Shown here: positions 51,801-62,110 of the stretch, piece by piece | Layout of the letters: the number at the start of each line of letters is the position of its first letter | How positions within the stretch are numbered: the first letter of the stretch is position 1 | Assembly (NCBI GenBank): GCA_030248215.1 | Contig: JASANG010003973.1 | Coordinates: forward strand, 62,001 to 126,000 | Source: Enoplolaimus lenunculus | Taxonomy: Eukaryota > Nematoda > Enoplea > Enoplida > Thoracostomopsidae | DNA length: 64,000 nucleotides | Direction: 5' to 3' | Translations under genes and position numbers: made by a program | The notes under the pieces: model-generated | What the model saw: only the letters and a program-made list of their open reading frames with translations | Database searches by the model: none | Told to the model about the DNA's origin: nothing

Positions 51801-54460
51801 GTTTAACACTTTGTCCGCACCCGCCCCATTCACCGATAATCGTGTACAGCAAGATACAAAACGAACGGACGTAAGCGGTAGAAATGTATAAACATCGTAA
51901 CTAAAATCTATTCCGCTTTCACTTTCAAAGTTAATGATATTTAGTGCTAAATTTAATGGTTTCAAGTTAAGTCAATCTTGCAATAAATAAACTACAAACC
52001 GTGGAGTGTACGTCATCGGCTGTTCAAAACGTTTGGAGTATGGCATTTTTAAAATGTTGCGTAAGAAACACACTGAACTGGTACCAATAATGAGCATATT
52101 CAGCCCTAACAACAAAGAGGATTTGGATGCAACTTGTGTACACAAACACTAATCACAATATTGTGCAGTTATGTAACGAGCAGCATTTAAAAAATATAAA
52201 TATATACTGTTAAATAGATCGACACTAACTCATCTATACATACAAAAGAAGTAAATAACGCTTTTTCAAAAAAGTAGCAATCATAATGTTCGAATCCAAA
52301 ATTCAAATTAGATCTACTGAAGTTCTAATCAGCCCAAAATATCGGTTATTGTGACAATAGCAGACAATACAAAACATACTTTAGTGGCGCAATATATGAC
52401 AGCGAAGTCACTGATTTCTTTGTTGTTACCAACTTCACCTAGAAGTAACAATAGTAATTTGCGTTACAGTCTCGCAGGCAGCGTTTTTGAGACAACTTTA
52501 ATGCCATAATTGAAACCTAAATATTGTTCCAAAAAATTCTCTTAAAATTCTGCTGCGGGACTATCTTCATAAACTTTTTTCATTTCCGTCACATGTTTCC
52601 CGGAACAGCTCAATTTGAAACACCGTTTGCATGCTTCAGACTGATAATCTAGGCGTTAAGTAAATTCGATCACTGGGGCAAAGCATTAAGCAGTTAAAAT
52701 AAGGAAAAAACATGACTAAAGAAAAGACATAATTGAACTAAACGTGGGAAATCTGTCGAGGTGAAAAAATCGTTTTAAGCAAATTTAATAATTGATGTTT
52801 AAAAACGTTATGTTCTCCAAAGTTTGCGTTCCGATTTTGACAATTGTCCAAAATTGTTGTTACTACCATGACATCTAATATACGTCTTCGGTTATATTGT
52901 GTATATAACAACTTTAATAAATTGAGACACATACGGTTGAACACTAACATCAATCAGTTAGTCCAGCGTTTGGTTTAAAAATTGCTAAACTGGAACCAAA
53001 TAATTCAATTTGACCGTGGATATATTAAAAGTTCACTTGCCAATTTTAATGCCCAAATAATTCACACCGCCTTCTTGAACAAAACAAACCGCAGCAATCT
53101 GATGGACAGGAGCACAAAGCTGAAGTTCTCCATCATCTTTATTGGCAATTCTGACGCTGTAAGCGTTTATTTTGAATTCGGCATCAGGCGCGTCATTTGG
53201 TCGAAGACGTAAATGTCCCTCTGCCTGGAAAAATGAAATGTTGACGGCTGAACATTCGACCGCATTTACAAAGCACACAAAGGTACGTTGCTCGCAAATG
53301 CATACTATATGAACATTTAGCAGCAATAAGCAGAGTCTATAACTAGTATAAAACAAGGCAAGATGTAAGCCAACCTTAACCATACATATCGGAGACGGAA
53401 ATCATTCAGGATTTTGTTCGAGGAAGAAAGCACGCTAAGTTTCATAATTATTGTCCCGATGTAATGTAATATGTGTTTGCTCATATTATATACAAGCAGC
53501 GGCCTGACATGATTATCTGGAATTTTCGTTAAATTTCGATTAAACAATGACTCCGACCAGAACCAACAAATATGCCGGAACCGTATATACAATATTTTAT
53601 ATATTCCGTAAAAGAATGATGAAGACAAACCTTTCCTTGATTAATCACACGTAAAATATCAGAACGACCAGTAGGATCCATGTCAAGCGGTATTTCAGGA
53701 ATAACACCAGCGTACTGAAATTAAAGTAAAAACTACGTATGAGATTAAGTGTATGTTAAATCAAGGAATATTAATATGTTGCAATGCTTGTAATAAATTT
53801 TGTTTCGAAACGGGGCACAAACCAGCATGCGTTAACTTTCTGAGTTTGCAAGCAGACTCGAACATAAAATTCGTCCAGTTTTCACCATGCACACCGTAAT
53901 TCTACTCATATTGGAGACGTTTGAAGCAGGGATACTGAAATTAACACATTGTCGCTAATTAGAACCAGCTGCTTACACTGATGAAACTTGGTTTCACACC
54001 GGAATGTGCCCAAATTATACAGACATAAAGTAAATCTCTAAAGAATTGAAATATATACGTAATTAGACAAAGCTACGTAAGCTTTGAGTGTTTCTATTGC
54101 GGCAATCCTGCACAAATGTACACGAAATGTTTTAGCGCAAATTTTTGTGCAAGATTTTTTAAATCTTTAAAAAATGTCAACGGAACCAGCTTTGCACATG
54201 TGAAAAATGTGCAGAACATAAAATCTGACCTGTATACACCATTGACTAGTTGTCTACGAAACTATATACCACCACCCTCACTACGAGAACACGTCAAAGA
54301 TACTCCAAGTCCGAGCAATATATAAGCGAATCCCATTGATGTTTTATATATTTAATGTCGCATGGGATAACGTCAACACATTCCTTTAACGTACGTACAT
54401 ACTTACCTTAATATTAAACGATGTGAAAGACTTTAGAATATTATTCGGATGAAGCACCAT
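42893..54460 (-). CDS. CCM2: CCM2 (malcavernin), PTB-domain signalling scaffold, at least 9 exons
   Basis: Adaptor of the cerebral cavernous malformation complex (with KRI1 TRAP1-type KRIT1 and CCM3), cytoplasmic, acting in MEKK3 signalling. Minus-strand exons: 54460-54407 (first ATG), 53714-53631, 53224-53041, 52438-52380, 51078-50943, 47683-47551, 46825-46684, 43647-43533, 43130-42893. PTB domain in the first five: YAGVIPEIPLD (human YLGQLTSIPGYL), VHQIAAVCFVQ (IHDIAAVSYVR), DFAVIYCATK, ELAAEICNLLEYCFQLVF. C-terminal helical (harmonin-homology) domain: LQTLLTPDENSQFALLLKRW and RMRPFMRGDDTYFEYFLEQA. The intron after 53041 uses a GC donor (G|GCAAGT), which the frame requires. Phases show a small exon missing between 50943 and 47683; a 16 bp candidate is at 50848-50833. 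The basic N-terminal KRIT1-type leader of vertebrates was not found, so an upstream exon is possible. About 386 residues (human 444). Confidence 0.88.
44060..44469. mobile_element. hAT MITE family F copy (F2), CCM2 intron
   Basis: TAGCGATGTGCTGATTAATA to GGCACATCCCTA, reverse orientation to F1; perfect ATAATTAC on both sides. Confidence 0.95.
44533..44626 (+). CDS. Candidate terminal exon on the plus strand, inside a CCM2 intron
   Basis: A strong acceptor (TTTTTGATTTTTACTGCAG) is followed by an open frame reading ESKIAQLLLDINKPDPDSD then MRPHHVYPHHT and a stop. It lies antisense in the CCM2 intron between 43648 and 46683, directly after MITE F2. AATAAA occurs at about 45062. I do not recognise the protein and no start exon is tied to it. 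It needs a 2-nt carry-over from the exon before. Confidence 0.3.
47110..47515. mobile_element. hAT MITE family F copy (F3), CCM2 intron
   Basis: TAGGGATGCACCGATACCAA to CGGCACATTCCTA with perfect AATAAAAT duplications. It ends 35 bp from the CCM2 exon boundary at 47551. 47684-48539 (the same CCM2 intron system) shows no repeat that I can name. Confidence 0.95.
48540..49062 (+). mobile_element. Possible LTR end of a Copia-type retroelement fossil
   Basis: CGATTTCACA followed by ATGGAATCAGAGC at 49050 resembles an LTR 3' end plus the initiator-tRNA primer site used by Copia elements. The LTR start is a guess, no second LTR was found, and no intact coding remains; treat as a broken fossil at best. 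Confidence 0.22.
49330..49850. repeat. Interspersed repeat R, copy 2
   Basis: Uninterrupted counterpart of 10290-11075. It lies just downstream of the possible LTR end, so R may be part of a retroelement body; unproven. Confidence 0.6.
50020..50255. mobile_element. hAT family I MITE copy
   Basis: GGTCTCGGTCCCAAC, GAGACCGAGATC and a right end GGCCGCACATCCCTG; the left end (GGGAGGGATCGG) is loose. Inside a CCM2 intron. Confidence 0.45.
50527..50800. repeat. Interspersed repeat family L, copy 3 (reverse)
   Basis: GAGTTGCGCTTAAGGGCCAG end and TGTACAGCAAACCGTG, TTTTTCATGCAAGTCAATTA body, the reverse complement of the family at 42244-42594. Confidence 0.5.
51121..52660 (-). mobile_element. Dead hAT transposon remnant with transposase C-terminal domain
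   Basis: On the minus strand 51683-51517 reads NHKNFPSIAALARKYLRISP then TNTDNERLYRTATW, the hAT dimerisation motif (FPxLAxLARxYLxIPxTSxxSER). A BED-finger-like piece, ACKRCFKLSCSGKHVTEMKK, lies upstream at 52649-52542, and GGTCTCGG-rich terminal sequence at 51121-51230. The pieces are separated by stops and frameshifts, and CCM2 exon 52380-52438 lies between the two coding scraps, so they may be separate insertions. This is the only transposase-like protein I see for the many hAT MITEs here. Confidence 0.5.
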
Positions 54461-54960
54461 TTTGAGCAACAATATTGGCTTCCCAAAGAAGGTTAATAAT
54501 AAAACAGCATAGGGTACAAATGTGAACCTATACAATTATTAAGGTTCCTGTCAGAACTTCATGCTCGGGACGACCCCTTTCAGCAAAGTACTGCTAATAC
54601 ACGTGGTTTTTCTCCTTAATATCTCCGAAAGATATGGTCACGCCGGAAATCGGACTTATCACTCGCGAGTTACACCACGCGGCGGATATCATATATTTCT
54701 CTATCACTACGAATGGCGGTGTTTATATACCTACTCTCAACAGGATATTTCGATACGTATGTGACGAAATAACGAGGTATTTCAGTTAATGTACGTAAAC
54801 ATATCGCGTATCAGGGTTCCACCGGAATTCCTGTTAGGATATGAATACGTGCAAACAGTGAATTCATGTTGTTGTTCCGGCATTGAAAGACGCAGGTCAT
54901 GTACCAGAATTTTCACGATTTTATGGCAAATTAAATAGCCTCAGCATTAAAAATTAAAAT

Positions 54961-55104
54961 TTACGTTTTAAAATTGTAATGAAGATCAGCTTTTTTCACA
55001 ACTTGTATCTGGTCTCCACATTCGGCATATATTAATTTATCTGATGCAGTTTTAGTGAATTGTGGAAAACACGTCAACAAAAATGCGAAACCGGCGACAA
55101 TCAT
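54961..55104 (-). CDS. Small ORF with signal-peptide-like start (47 residues)
   Basis: I do not recognise this. Minus-strand ATG at 55104, hydrophobic leader MIVAGFAFLLTCFPQF, then DKLIYAECGDQIQVVKKAD and a stop at 54961. A donor-like AAAAC|GTAAAT overlaps the end, so it could be the first exon of a secreted protein. It begins inside the repeated GTGTAGTATGCTTGCCGGCA sequence of the SINE cluster, which argues against a conserved gene. Confidence 0.2.
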   Translation of the reverse strand: MIVAGFAFLLTCFPQFTKTASDKLIYAECGDQIQVVKKADLHYNFKT

Positions 55105-55845
55105 TGTGTAGTATGCTTGCCGGCAGCATGCATGCGACATTGTCATCGACGATAGATGTAGTTGGGCAACCGGGTTGCGTGGCGCAGTCGCAGTGGTAGA
55201 GTGTTTGCTTAAGAATCCGTAGTCTGAGAGTTCCATCCAGCCCCGCACCCTCCGGCCCCGCCCTCGGCACACCTCTATTGTGTAGTATGCTTGCCGGCAG
55301 CATACTGTTGACATTGTCGACAATCAAAGTACTTGAAGAAGCGAGCTACGTGGCACAGTGGTAACAGCGTCTGCCTGACAGGCAGAAGTCGATAGTTCGA
55401 AACCACCCGTAACCCGCTTTTCCAGCTACTTAGTTAAAAAATCTGAAGTCTCGGTTCCTACCTATACTGACATGAGGCCACACCGTGATCGCAATGGTAA
55501 ATTGCCGTACTATGAACACGGTATCGAGTCGAAAATAGAAAGGACGATCAAGGGACGGCCTTGTTGAAAATTGGGGCATGTAAGCATGAGACAAGCTTGT
55601 CCTGGTGCATATGCAATATATCTGCAATGCACATGGTGTAGCATGCTTTGCCGGCAACATACGGTCGACAGGTAGTCGACGATAGGAGCAGTTGGGCAAG
55701 CAGTTGCCTGACGCAGTGGTAGTGTTCGCTTAAGGATCCGTAGGCTAAGAGTTCGATCTCCGCTCTGGAAGCCCGCTTTTCAAGCTGCTTCGTTAAAAGG
55801 TCTGAAGTTTCGGTTCCTCCCTAGACTGACACGTACGAAAAATGT
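55105..55845 (+). repeat. Cluster of three tRNA-like SINE copies
   Basis: Each copy starts with GTGTAG(T/C)ATGC(T)TTGCCGGCA and about 70 bp later has tRNA-like promoter boxes: GTGGCGCAG...GTGGTAGAG, GTGGCACAGTGGTAACAG, GACGCAGTGGTAGTG (box A) and AGTTCCATCC, AGTTCGAAACC, AGTTCGATCTCC (box B). Starts near 55105, 55280 and 55628. Copies 2 and 3 share a tail (CCCGCTTTTC, TCTGAAGT, TCGGTTCCT). The copy at 55347 folds a CTGACAG anticodon-like loop but not a proper T stem, so none is a functional tRNA gene. Confidence 0.65.
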
Positions 55846-56972
55846 GCGGCAGTGATATGAGCTGGTTTAAAGCATTTAACCTACTTATGTGCCGCAATGT
55901 TACATAAGTAGTTTCTCATCTAAATGACCAGTCATTGAAACACGCTAGTGTTTACAATATATGTTTCAAGCATCGAGAATGCACGCTTTTTGAAAGTTTT
56001 GCAGAATGTTCTCTACAGGAAAGCAGAGCTGGGATGAGGTAACTTACGTATAGAATTTCCTAATTAGCCGCTTCGACACCATACACAAATTGGACAGCTA
56101 AACGTCTCATTTAAGTTGTTATTAAAAGTTTGATTTTTGTAATTTTTCGAAAAAACTGTATTACAAATATGTAATTACCATAGCTAGTCGATATTATTGT
56201 GTGATGCTAATGACACCGTGCAATAGATTACGTGTCCTTGCGATGTTGGTTCTACTGAAATTTCTAACTAGACAGTAATATTTTGTAATAACCTCCCATG
56301 CATTATAGCTTAGAACAGGCTGCTTTGGTGGATTGCAATGGAGCGAGTGTATGCTTGGACTTCTATTTTGTTTAGGCTTAGGCGTACGCTTAGGAGTAGT
56401 CTTAGCATAAAACCTCACCGTATCCCATGTAGAAGAAAGAAACTAGGTAAAAGTGCCCCTAGAAGGGACACATTGTGATATGTTTCGCTTGAAGCATGTG
56501 AAAGAGTTTAAACAAGGGTCAGTTAGACCATAGATCAGTAGGTAATGCTTATAATATTAGCTCCATAACTTCTATAAAAATAGTTGTCATCTATATCTTT
56601 GACGGCTCTCTTTCAGTGTTAACACGCTTGCGGTCAGTGAAACAAGAAACATATGGGCCCAACGAACTTTCATCTGCTACGCTAAAAATTGACACTATGG
56701 GTTTTCAAGGCGTTCTCAAGTAGAACTCTCAAGATGCCTTTCGTATAACAGTCATGAGCTTTTTAAAAGTTATCTCAATTGAGTGCCAGCAGAACATGTT
56801 CTTTGAAATATTTAGCAACGTTTGAATTGTAATTTCTAGATGAATAGCTTAACTATGTCACGGCACAGAACACAATTTGGAAAAGTTTCTCGACTTCACA
56901 TCATCAAATTGTCATGGTAAAAATAGCTAAAATAGTCGAGCACGTATGCGTGACATTTTTTATTCGATAATC

Positions 56973-57614
56973 ATGCGGCGTTCACGTTATAACTGGGGCG
57001 GCTTGGAACACGTTTTGTCCAATGTTGATTCGACGTCAACATAAAATTCTGTGATCCGAATAGCGGATATGTAAACCAAATGTGAATATCATATGACATT
57101 GGCTTACAAATCACTGATGTCGAGCGATCATTGTATACAAATAACCATTTGTCATACGATACTGCGGGACATTTATGTGAATATCATAAGATATTCCAAA
57201 ATTCTCCTAAATATCATATGATATTTATACAGGACAATGGAATTTGTGCACGCTAAATAAAACAGTAAAAAGTCGGATAATGCAGCATTAAATGATTTCG
57301 CAAGTTGAATTAGCTTCTACCGTTCTGTTTCTCGCTAAGTTTTTCCCAAAATATATTCCTAAGTACAAATAATTCAAATTTGAAATTTTAGTATCATATG
57401 ACATTCTACAGTACAATCATGCCAGTTTACCACAAATTTGCAGACATTTTCAAACATATCATATGATACTCGCAGACAATATTTGGAATATCATATGATA
57501 TTGCAGTACAAACAGTAGATGTCACATCAGGATAGCAGACAATTCAAATACCAGCTATAGTCATAGGGACAAAACGCGTTCCAGGCTGCCCCAGTTGTAA
57601 CGTGAACCCCGCAT
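56973..57614. mobile_element. Inner inverted-repeat element with many ATATCATATGATAT words
   Basis: Termini ATGCGGCGTTCACGTTATAA and (reverse-complemented right) ATGCGGGGTTCACGTTACAA, ~48 bp each, extending to ACACGTTTTGTCC. The interior repeats ATATCATATGATAT and close variants about ten times. A related copy is at 39385-39585. Family unknown. Confidence 0.75.
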
Positions 57615-57871
57615 CAATAGACGCAATTTGTAATCTTGCAATATTGAAATATTTACTAATCAAGTTTTTGAAACATAATATTTTAAAATTCAAAAGATAT
57701 CCTCTTCCAATGAAGAATGCTAGATTAGATCACTTATAAACTGAACATTGTAAAACCCAACAAACGCTAAAATTAAGCTGATAGGTGATGTCCGCAGGGC
57801 CCATATGTTTCTTGTTTCACTGACGGCAAGCGTGTTAACACTGAAAGACAGCCGTCAAAGATATAGATGAC

Positions 57872-58593
57872 TGTGAGCCAGGCATATATTAATAGACTGG
57901 GGTATAAATATTAAGGTTGTTAGGGGACTGGGCGAGTTCATCCAATTCCAGCCTTAACAGGGGTTTCGATCTCAGATTTAGCACTCAGAAGCCCGTCGAA
58001 CTCGCTAATAAACAAGACTAGGGTTAAGCTTTAATAACAAGTAAGGTAACATATTAATACGAACAAGTAAGAACAGAACTTACGAATACCAACACGATTA
58101 GTTTTCAATACTTAGGATTGAAAACTAAGTAAAAACTAAGTTGAAATTAGATCTAAATTCCAAAAAGAACTAAAGCAGTATTAATGCTGCGCAAAGCAAA
58201 CAATCCGAAAACTAATTAGAATTCATTCCAATTTCCCGGAAAATTGTCACCACACAGAACAATACGAAACTACAGACTGAATTGCATTCACACAACAACA
58301 ATTTGCATAAAACTCAAATCTAGAATCAAACAGGTTCTTCAGAGCAAAATACCAGCTATTTTGCTCTTACAATAATTTTCTTTAAAGCTGGTTCTTAATC
58401 CAGACGGAAAATATTATCTCTTTTACTTTTCCAGATTTTCCTCTCAAAGAGGAAAACCAGTTTTTGTCTGCTGAGGTAATTATCCGGAAAATATTCTAAG
58501 TCCACGGGTATGTCATTACCCGTCTATATTTCATAGTTCCCTTACACGGTTATGTCTTTACCGCTTAGGCATCAGCGGTAGCAACCGCTCACA
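57872..58593. mobile_element. Solo LTR of an LTR retrotransposon (fossil)
   Basis: 722 bp with TGTGAGC ... GCTCACA ends, flanked by a perfect 5 bp duplication ATGAC (57867-57871 and 58594-58598). It interrupts the right arm of the palindrome: the left arm reads straight through GTTGTCATCTATATC. A TATAAATA lies near its start. No internal region, so only the LTR is left; superfamily not determined. Younger than the palindrome. Confidence 0.88.
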
Positions 58594-58795
58594 ATGACAA
58601 CTATTTTCATAGAAGTTATGGAGCTAATATTATAAGCATTACCTACTGATCTATGGTCTAACTAACCCTTGTTTAAACTCTTTCACATGCTTCAAGCGAA
58701 ACATATCACAATGTGTCCCTTCTAGGGGCACTTTTACCTAGTATGAATTATGAATAAACGTATCAAAGTATAGTAAATATTAGCTACGTAAATAA

Positions 58796-59086
58796 ATGCC
58801 GAACATTACACTAAATGCGATAATTAGACTGATAGCAAATACCACACATACACCAAACACAGGAGTTCCAAAATTGAACGATTTGTATGTCACAAAACGC
58901 ATTTGGTTTGTCACTTACTTCGCATACAAAGTTTCATTAATATCTCAAGGCTCGAAGTTTAAGGAACTTCAAAAACATACATTCTTGGAACCTTTATACA
59001 AAAAGGTGTATGGCTTCTCTAGCACCCTCCGCTCGCAAAGTTTCTTCTTTATTGTAACGGTAGTTGTAAGTTCAGATTGCCCGTAG
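58796..59086 (+). other. Open frame of 96 codons, doubtful
   Basis: An ATG-started frame with no motif I know. The minus strand of the same segment also has a 40-codon frame ending in a membrane-like run (GVCVVFAISLIIAFSVMFG). Neither has flanking splice evidence. 59087-59752 shows no gene or repeat beyond short scraps. Confidence 0.15.
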
Positions 59087-59752
59087 TGTGAAATGGGCTT
59101 TAATATCGCTGGACAGTAATAGAACAACTTATGCTGATTTTTTACTCAGTCTTATAAAGCTAGGCTTATAGGCATATCCTTACGTTGAGGCTTTCAAGCT
59201 AATAAGGTTAGGGACAAGGACGGATCTAGGAGGATTTCGGGACCGATGACCCACCACCAGCTTCGACAAAATAAAAAAATTTCGTAATTGAGTACAAAGA
59301 TCGCATCTGGACTTTCCGCTGTCGAGTTTATATTAGGGTTTCCACTATTTTTGTGTCTTGATTACCGAAACATTTTGCGTACGTTAGCGTTTTTTCCGCT
59401 TCCCTTGCTAAACAATTGTACGTAGGGCAGAATGAGCCGAACACTGCAGGTGTTGGACATCAATGTCTACTTTGAAAACACCACAGGAACCAAAACCCAA
59501 AAGCTAAGTTTTCAACAAGTTTGAAAGCAAAACGCGCTCGCGTCTCGTTGTGCATTTTTATATTGGTAGCAATGTGGCGTTTGCTTTGACCAGGTCAACA
59601 CCACATTGAAACAGATCCAAAATCAATCTGGATTACCCATTTGATTCAAAAACAAACTTTGTTCAGAATGTGTCCGAGTTTTTGCTCGCTTCGCTCGCAA
59701 ACTTTCCTCACTACGCATGAATCAAAACAATTTCCCGCTAATAGTGCTCATG

Positions 59753-60127
59753 CTAATCCATAAGCTGAATTTTGCGCTTAAAATACTCTTCGGGACCCGG
59801 TGTCGAAGCAACAATTTTAAAGTTTTTTCTACTTTTTTGTAATCTGATAATAACATGTCTTACAATAAGCCCATTTCGCATGTCAGAGGCATGGTCTTCT
59901 TTGCGAAAAAATATGACGAACAAATGGACTAACAAAATGAAGCACTTAATACATTAACTCAACAGTAACGCGAAAGTTTTCTTAATTGTCACCCATCACC
60001 CCTCAAAATGAAATCGTTTATAAGGTTGTTCGTTGGTAAATTAATCAACGATACCATGGTAAATGCTCACATCACGTGGTTTAATCGCTTTTGTGTGACT
60101 GTAGACCTCAAAAGTTTTTAACATAGC
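59753..60127 (-). CDS. Last two exons of an unidentified gene
   Basis: Minus-strand exon 60127-60055 (AMLKTFEVYSHTKAIKPRDV + SIYH) has donor CATG|GTATCG. Exon 59898-59753 has acceptor ATTTTTTCGCAAAG and reads DHASDMRNGLIVRHVIIRLQ then KSRKNFKIVASTPGPEEYFK and a stop after QLMD. Phases agree (1 + 2), giving 71 residues plus part of the first. Composition and the STPGPEEYFKRK tail look like a real conserved C terminus, but I cannot name the family. Upstream exons were not found; they would lie above 60127. Confidence 0.5.
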
Positions 60128-60173
60128 CTTGAAAAAGTTCGTTGAGCAGAAATGCGTTGAAAAAATACGGAAT

Positions 60174-60262
60174 TTAATACCGGAACCAGATAAGATGAAA
60201 AGTACAGCTATACGCCAACTGGAACCGGAAATCTGTTTCCGAGCTGGTTCCAACCAGCGGTT
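60174..60262. repeat. Family-H-like fragment
   Basis: AATACCGGAACCAGAT and GGAACCGGAAATC...GGTTCCAACC, hAT-family-H words without clear ends. It separates the two unidentified exons from 60263-60399, which shows nothing recognisable. Confidence 0.35.
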
Positions 60263-60399
60263 AATACGGTCCGCCGAAAAGTCATTAAGTCGCCGTGTCT
60301 AAGAAATCCCTTATACCCGCAATGCGCTCTATGAATGACTGTCAGCGAAGAGCAGGCACGGTTTTTCACCTCATTTTTGAACAAATAAACCATATTGTA

Positions 60400-60607
60400 T
60401 ACTGCAAAAAATGGTGAGTCAGAATGACTGTCTCCGAAATAGGCTCTACGGTACTACACAAACTGAGTCAAATTCGACTCCGCCAGAGTCAAACATGCGA
60501 TTCGATGAGTCGAATTTGACACAGACGGAGTCGAATTTGACTCAGTTTGTGTAGTCCCGAAGACCTATTTCGGAGAGAGTCACTTGGACTCACCATTTTT
60601 TGCAGTG
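60400..60607. mobile_element. MITE family C copy (C7)
   Basis: TACTGCAAAAAATGGTGAG to CACCATTTTTTGCAGTG with TA at the right edge; GAGTC/GACTC palindrome. Confidence 0.8.
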
Positions 60608-61840
60608 TATATATTAATGCACGAGACAACAAGGTTCATATCGCACGTTGCTAGCACGTTTGCTTCATTGGTCTTAGTTTGAAACCTAATCCAGCCTAAA
60701 ATCAAAAAACCACCCTTCTCGATCAGTTTTTGGGCGCCGTTAAAGACGCTGTATAGAAATTTTGCCTTGTCACTAAGAAACAGGCCCGAAGAAGCCACCA
60801 TCCATACCCCCTTCTTGGAAAGGCCTTACCCCTAAAGAGGCCCCCGCTCTAATCGGTTGAAACAAAAACCGCCGAAGTTTTGAAATACGTCTGGCTTCTC
60901 GCTCGTTTCGCTGGCGAGTTTCTCACACTATGCTACCTTTCCGTGATTTTTAAATGGCTTTAGATACTACACAACCGACCTTAAAATAATAACCAGGTTA
61001 CTAAGAATGCTAAAGTTTTTCGCTAGCTACATTCGCTTGCTTACAATTTATAAAAATAATATGCCTCTCATGAACCGAAATAGTCACGAACGGTAAATAA
61101 AGAAAGTTTGAGTGAGATGTGCCGTATGATTTCTCCCCTTGTTAAAGTATATGAAAATTAAAAAGGTTTTACTTAAAATATCAGCTGTTTAGCCAATTTT
61201 AAAAAATGTCGAAAAAATATCGCGCTGCGCGCGAAGTTTGATTCATTTTAAAGTTGGCTTCACTTTCTGAATTCGTCATTTTGCAACTTGTGTGTGAAAC
61301 TAATTTTCGAAGGAAGGGCGTCGTCACAGCTACGTGCATGAGCTCGTACAAACGCCGAGCAAATACCGATGAATTCTCTATCGACCACTACGCCGGGGGC
61401 CCACACCCTGGAGTTTGCGGGGCCCACCCCTGTCTCCTTCGGTACTGCTTAAAAAGGCATTCTATTTTTAAAATTTCTCAAAGCACATTAAATTTTTATA
61501 GATGCTTAACTAATGATCAAATTGTGGTCACAATATTATAAGTCGACTTCAGCTCAAGAAGCGTGAACCGAGACAATGTCATAGACTTTTCGACCTGTGA
61601 AGTTATTCCGGATTATACCTTCATGTCAAAGATATTGAAACACCAAACACAGTAACGCATGAATGCTTGTTTTACATAATTGTGCCAGGTTGCTGATGGG
61701 TGTTGTTTTGCTGGCAGATATGACATTTAAAAATGACCAATTTTCATATTTGTTTACATACAAACACAATAATTAAAATGGCATAACATTTTAGAAAACG
61801 CCACCACCAAACCATTTGAGCCATATTTCAGCAATTTGGT
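60608..61840. other. No recognisable gene
   Basis: Contains the short repeat shared with 14855-14960 (near 60830-60920) and GC-rich words at 61395-61430. Open frames here lack motifs and splice support. Confidence 0.4.
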
Positions 61841-61846
61841 TGCGGG

Positions 61847-62110
61847 CAGGGTGCAACCGGAGGTGAAAATACCGGAGCCGGAGGCCAAGCAAACTTGCCG
61901 CAGCCGGAGCCGGAGCAGGTGGTGAGGCGAAATTTGTGCGTGTAAAATTAAGAACTGATTGTTCGATGTTGCAATTTTGTTCAGTGTATATGGATCGTTA
62001 CTGGATATACGGATATACAGATATCCGGATATGAAAAATATCCGGATGGCGGATATGTATCTGAAAAGAAACGTGTATCCGGATATCCGCCCGATATCTG
62101 AAAGCTTAGT
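61847..62110. repeat. Family-H end plus GATATCCGGATAT-type repeats
   Basis: CAGGGTGCAACCGGAGGTG (as at 40409) is followed at 61990-62105 by several GGATATCCGGATAT words. A 151-codon minus-strand frame spans this and is rejected. 62111-63399 shows no supported gene. Confidence 0.5.

Larger units (their letters stand above)
56443..58741. mobile_element. Long-armed palindromic (foldback-like) element with nested insertions
   Basis: Two ~218 bp inverted arms: 56443-56660 and 58741-57797 (the latter interrupted). Outer ends CTAGGTAAAAGTGCCCCTAG; inner ends ...AACATATGGGCCC. CTAG at both edges may be part of the repeat or a 4 bp duplication. The loop holds another inverted-repeat element (56973-57614). 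The right arm is split by a solo LTR (57872-58593). No coding sequence seen. 55846-56442 before it shows only a TTAGGC scrap near 56385. Confidence 0.85.

Noticed and set aside
53033-53383. Taking the 116-codon ORF as a single-exon protein
   Set aside because: Only 53041-53224 is CCM2 coding; the rest reads through the intron.
55340-55420. Functional tRNA gene (Val-like anticodon loop)
   Set aside because: The T stem does not pair and the sequence is part of a repeated SINE.
58796-59086. 96-codon ORF as a gene
   Set aside because: No motif, no splice evidence, and length is within chance expectation for 64 kb read in six frames; kept only as a doubtful entry.
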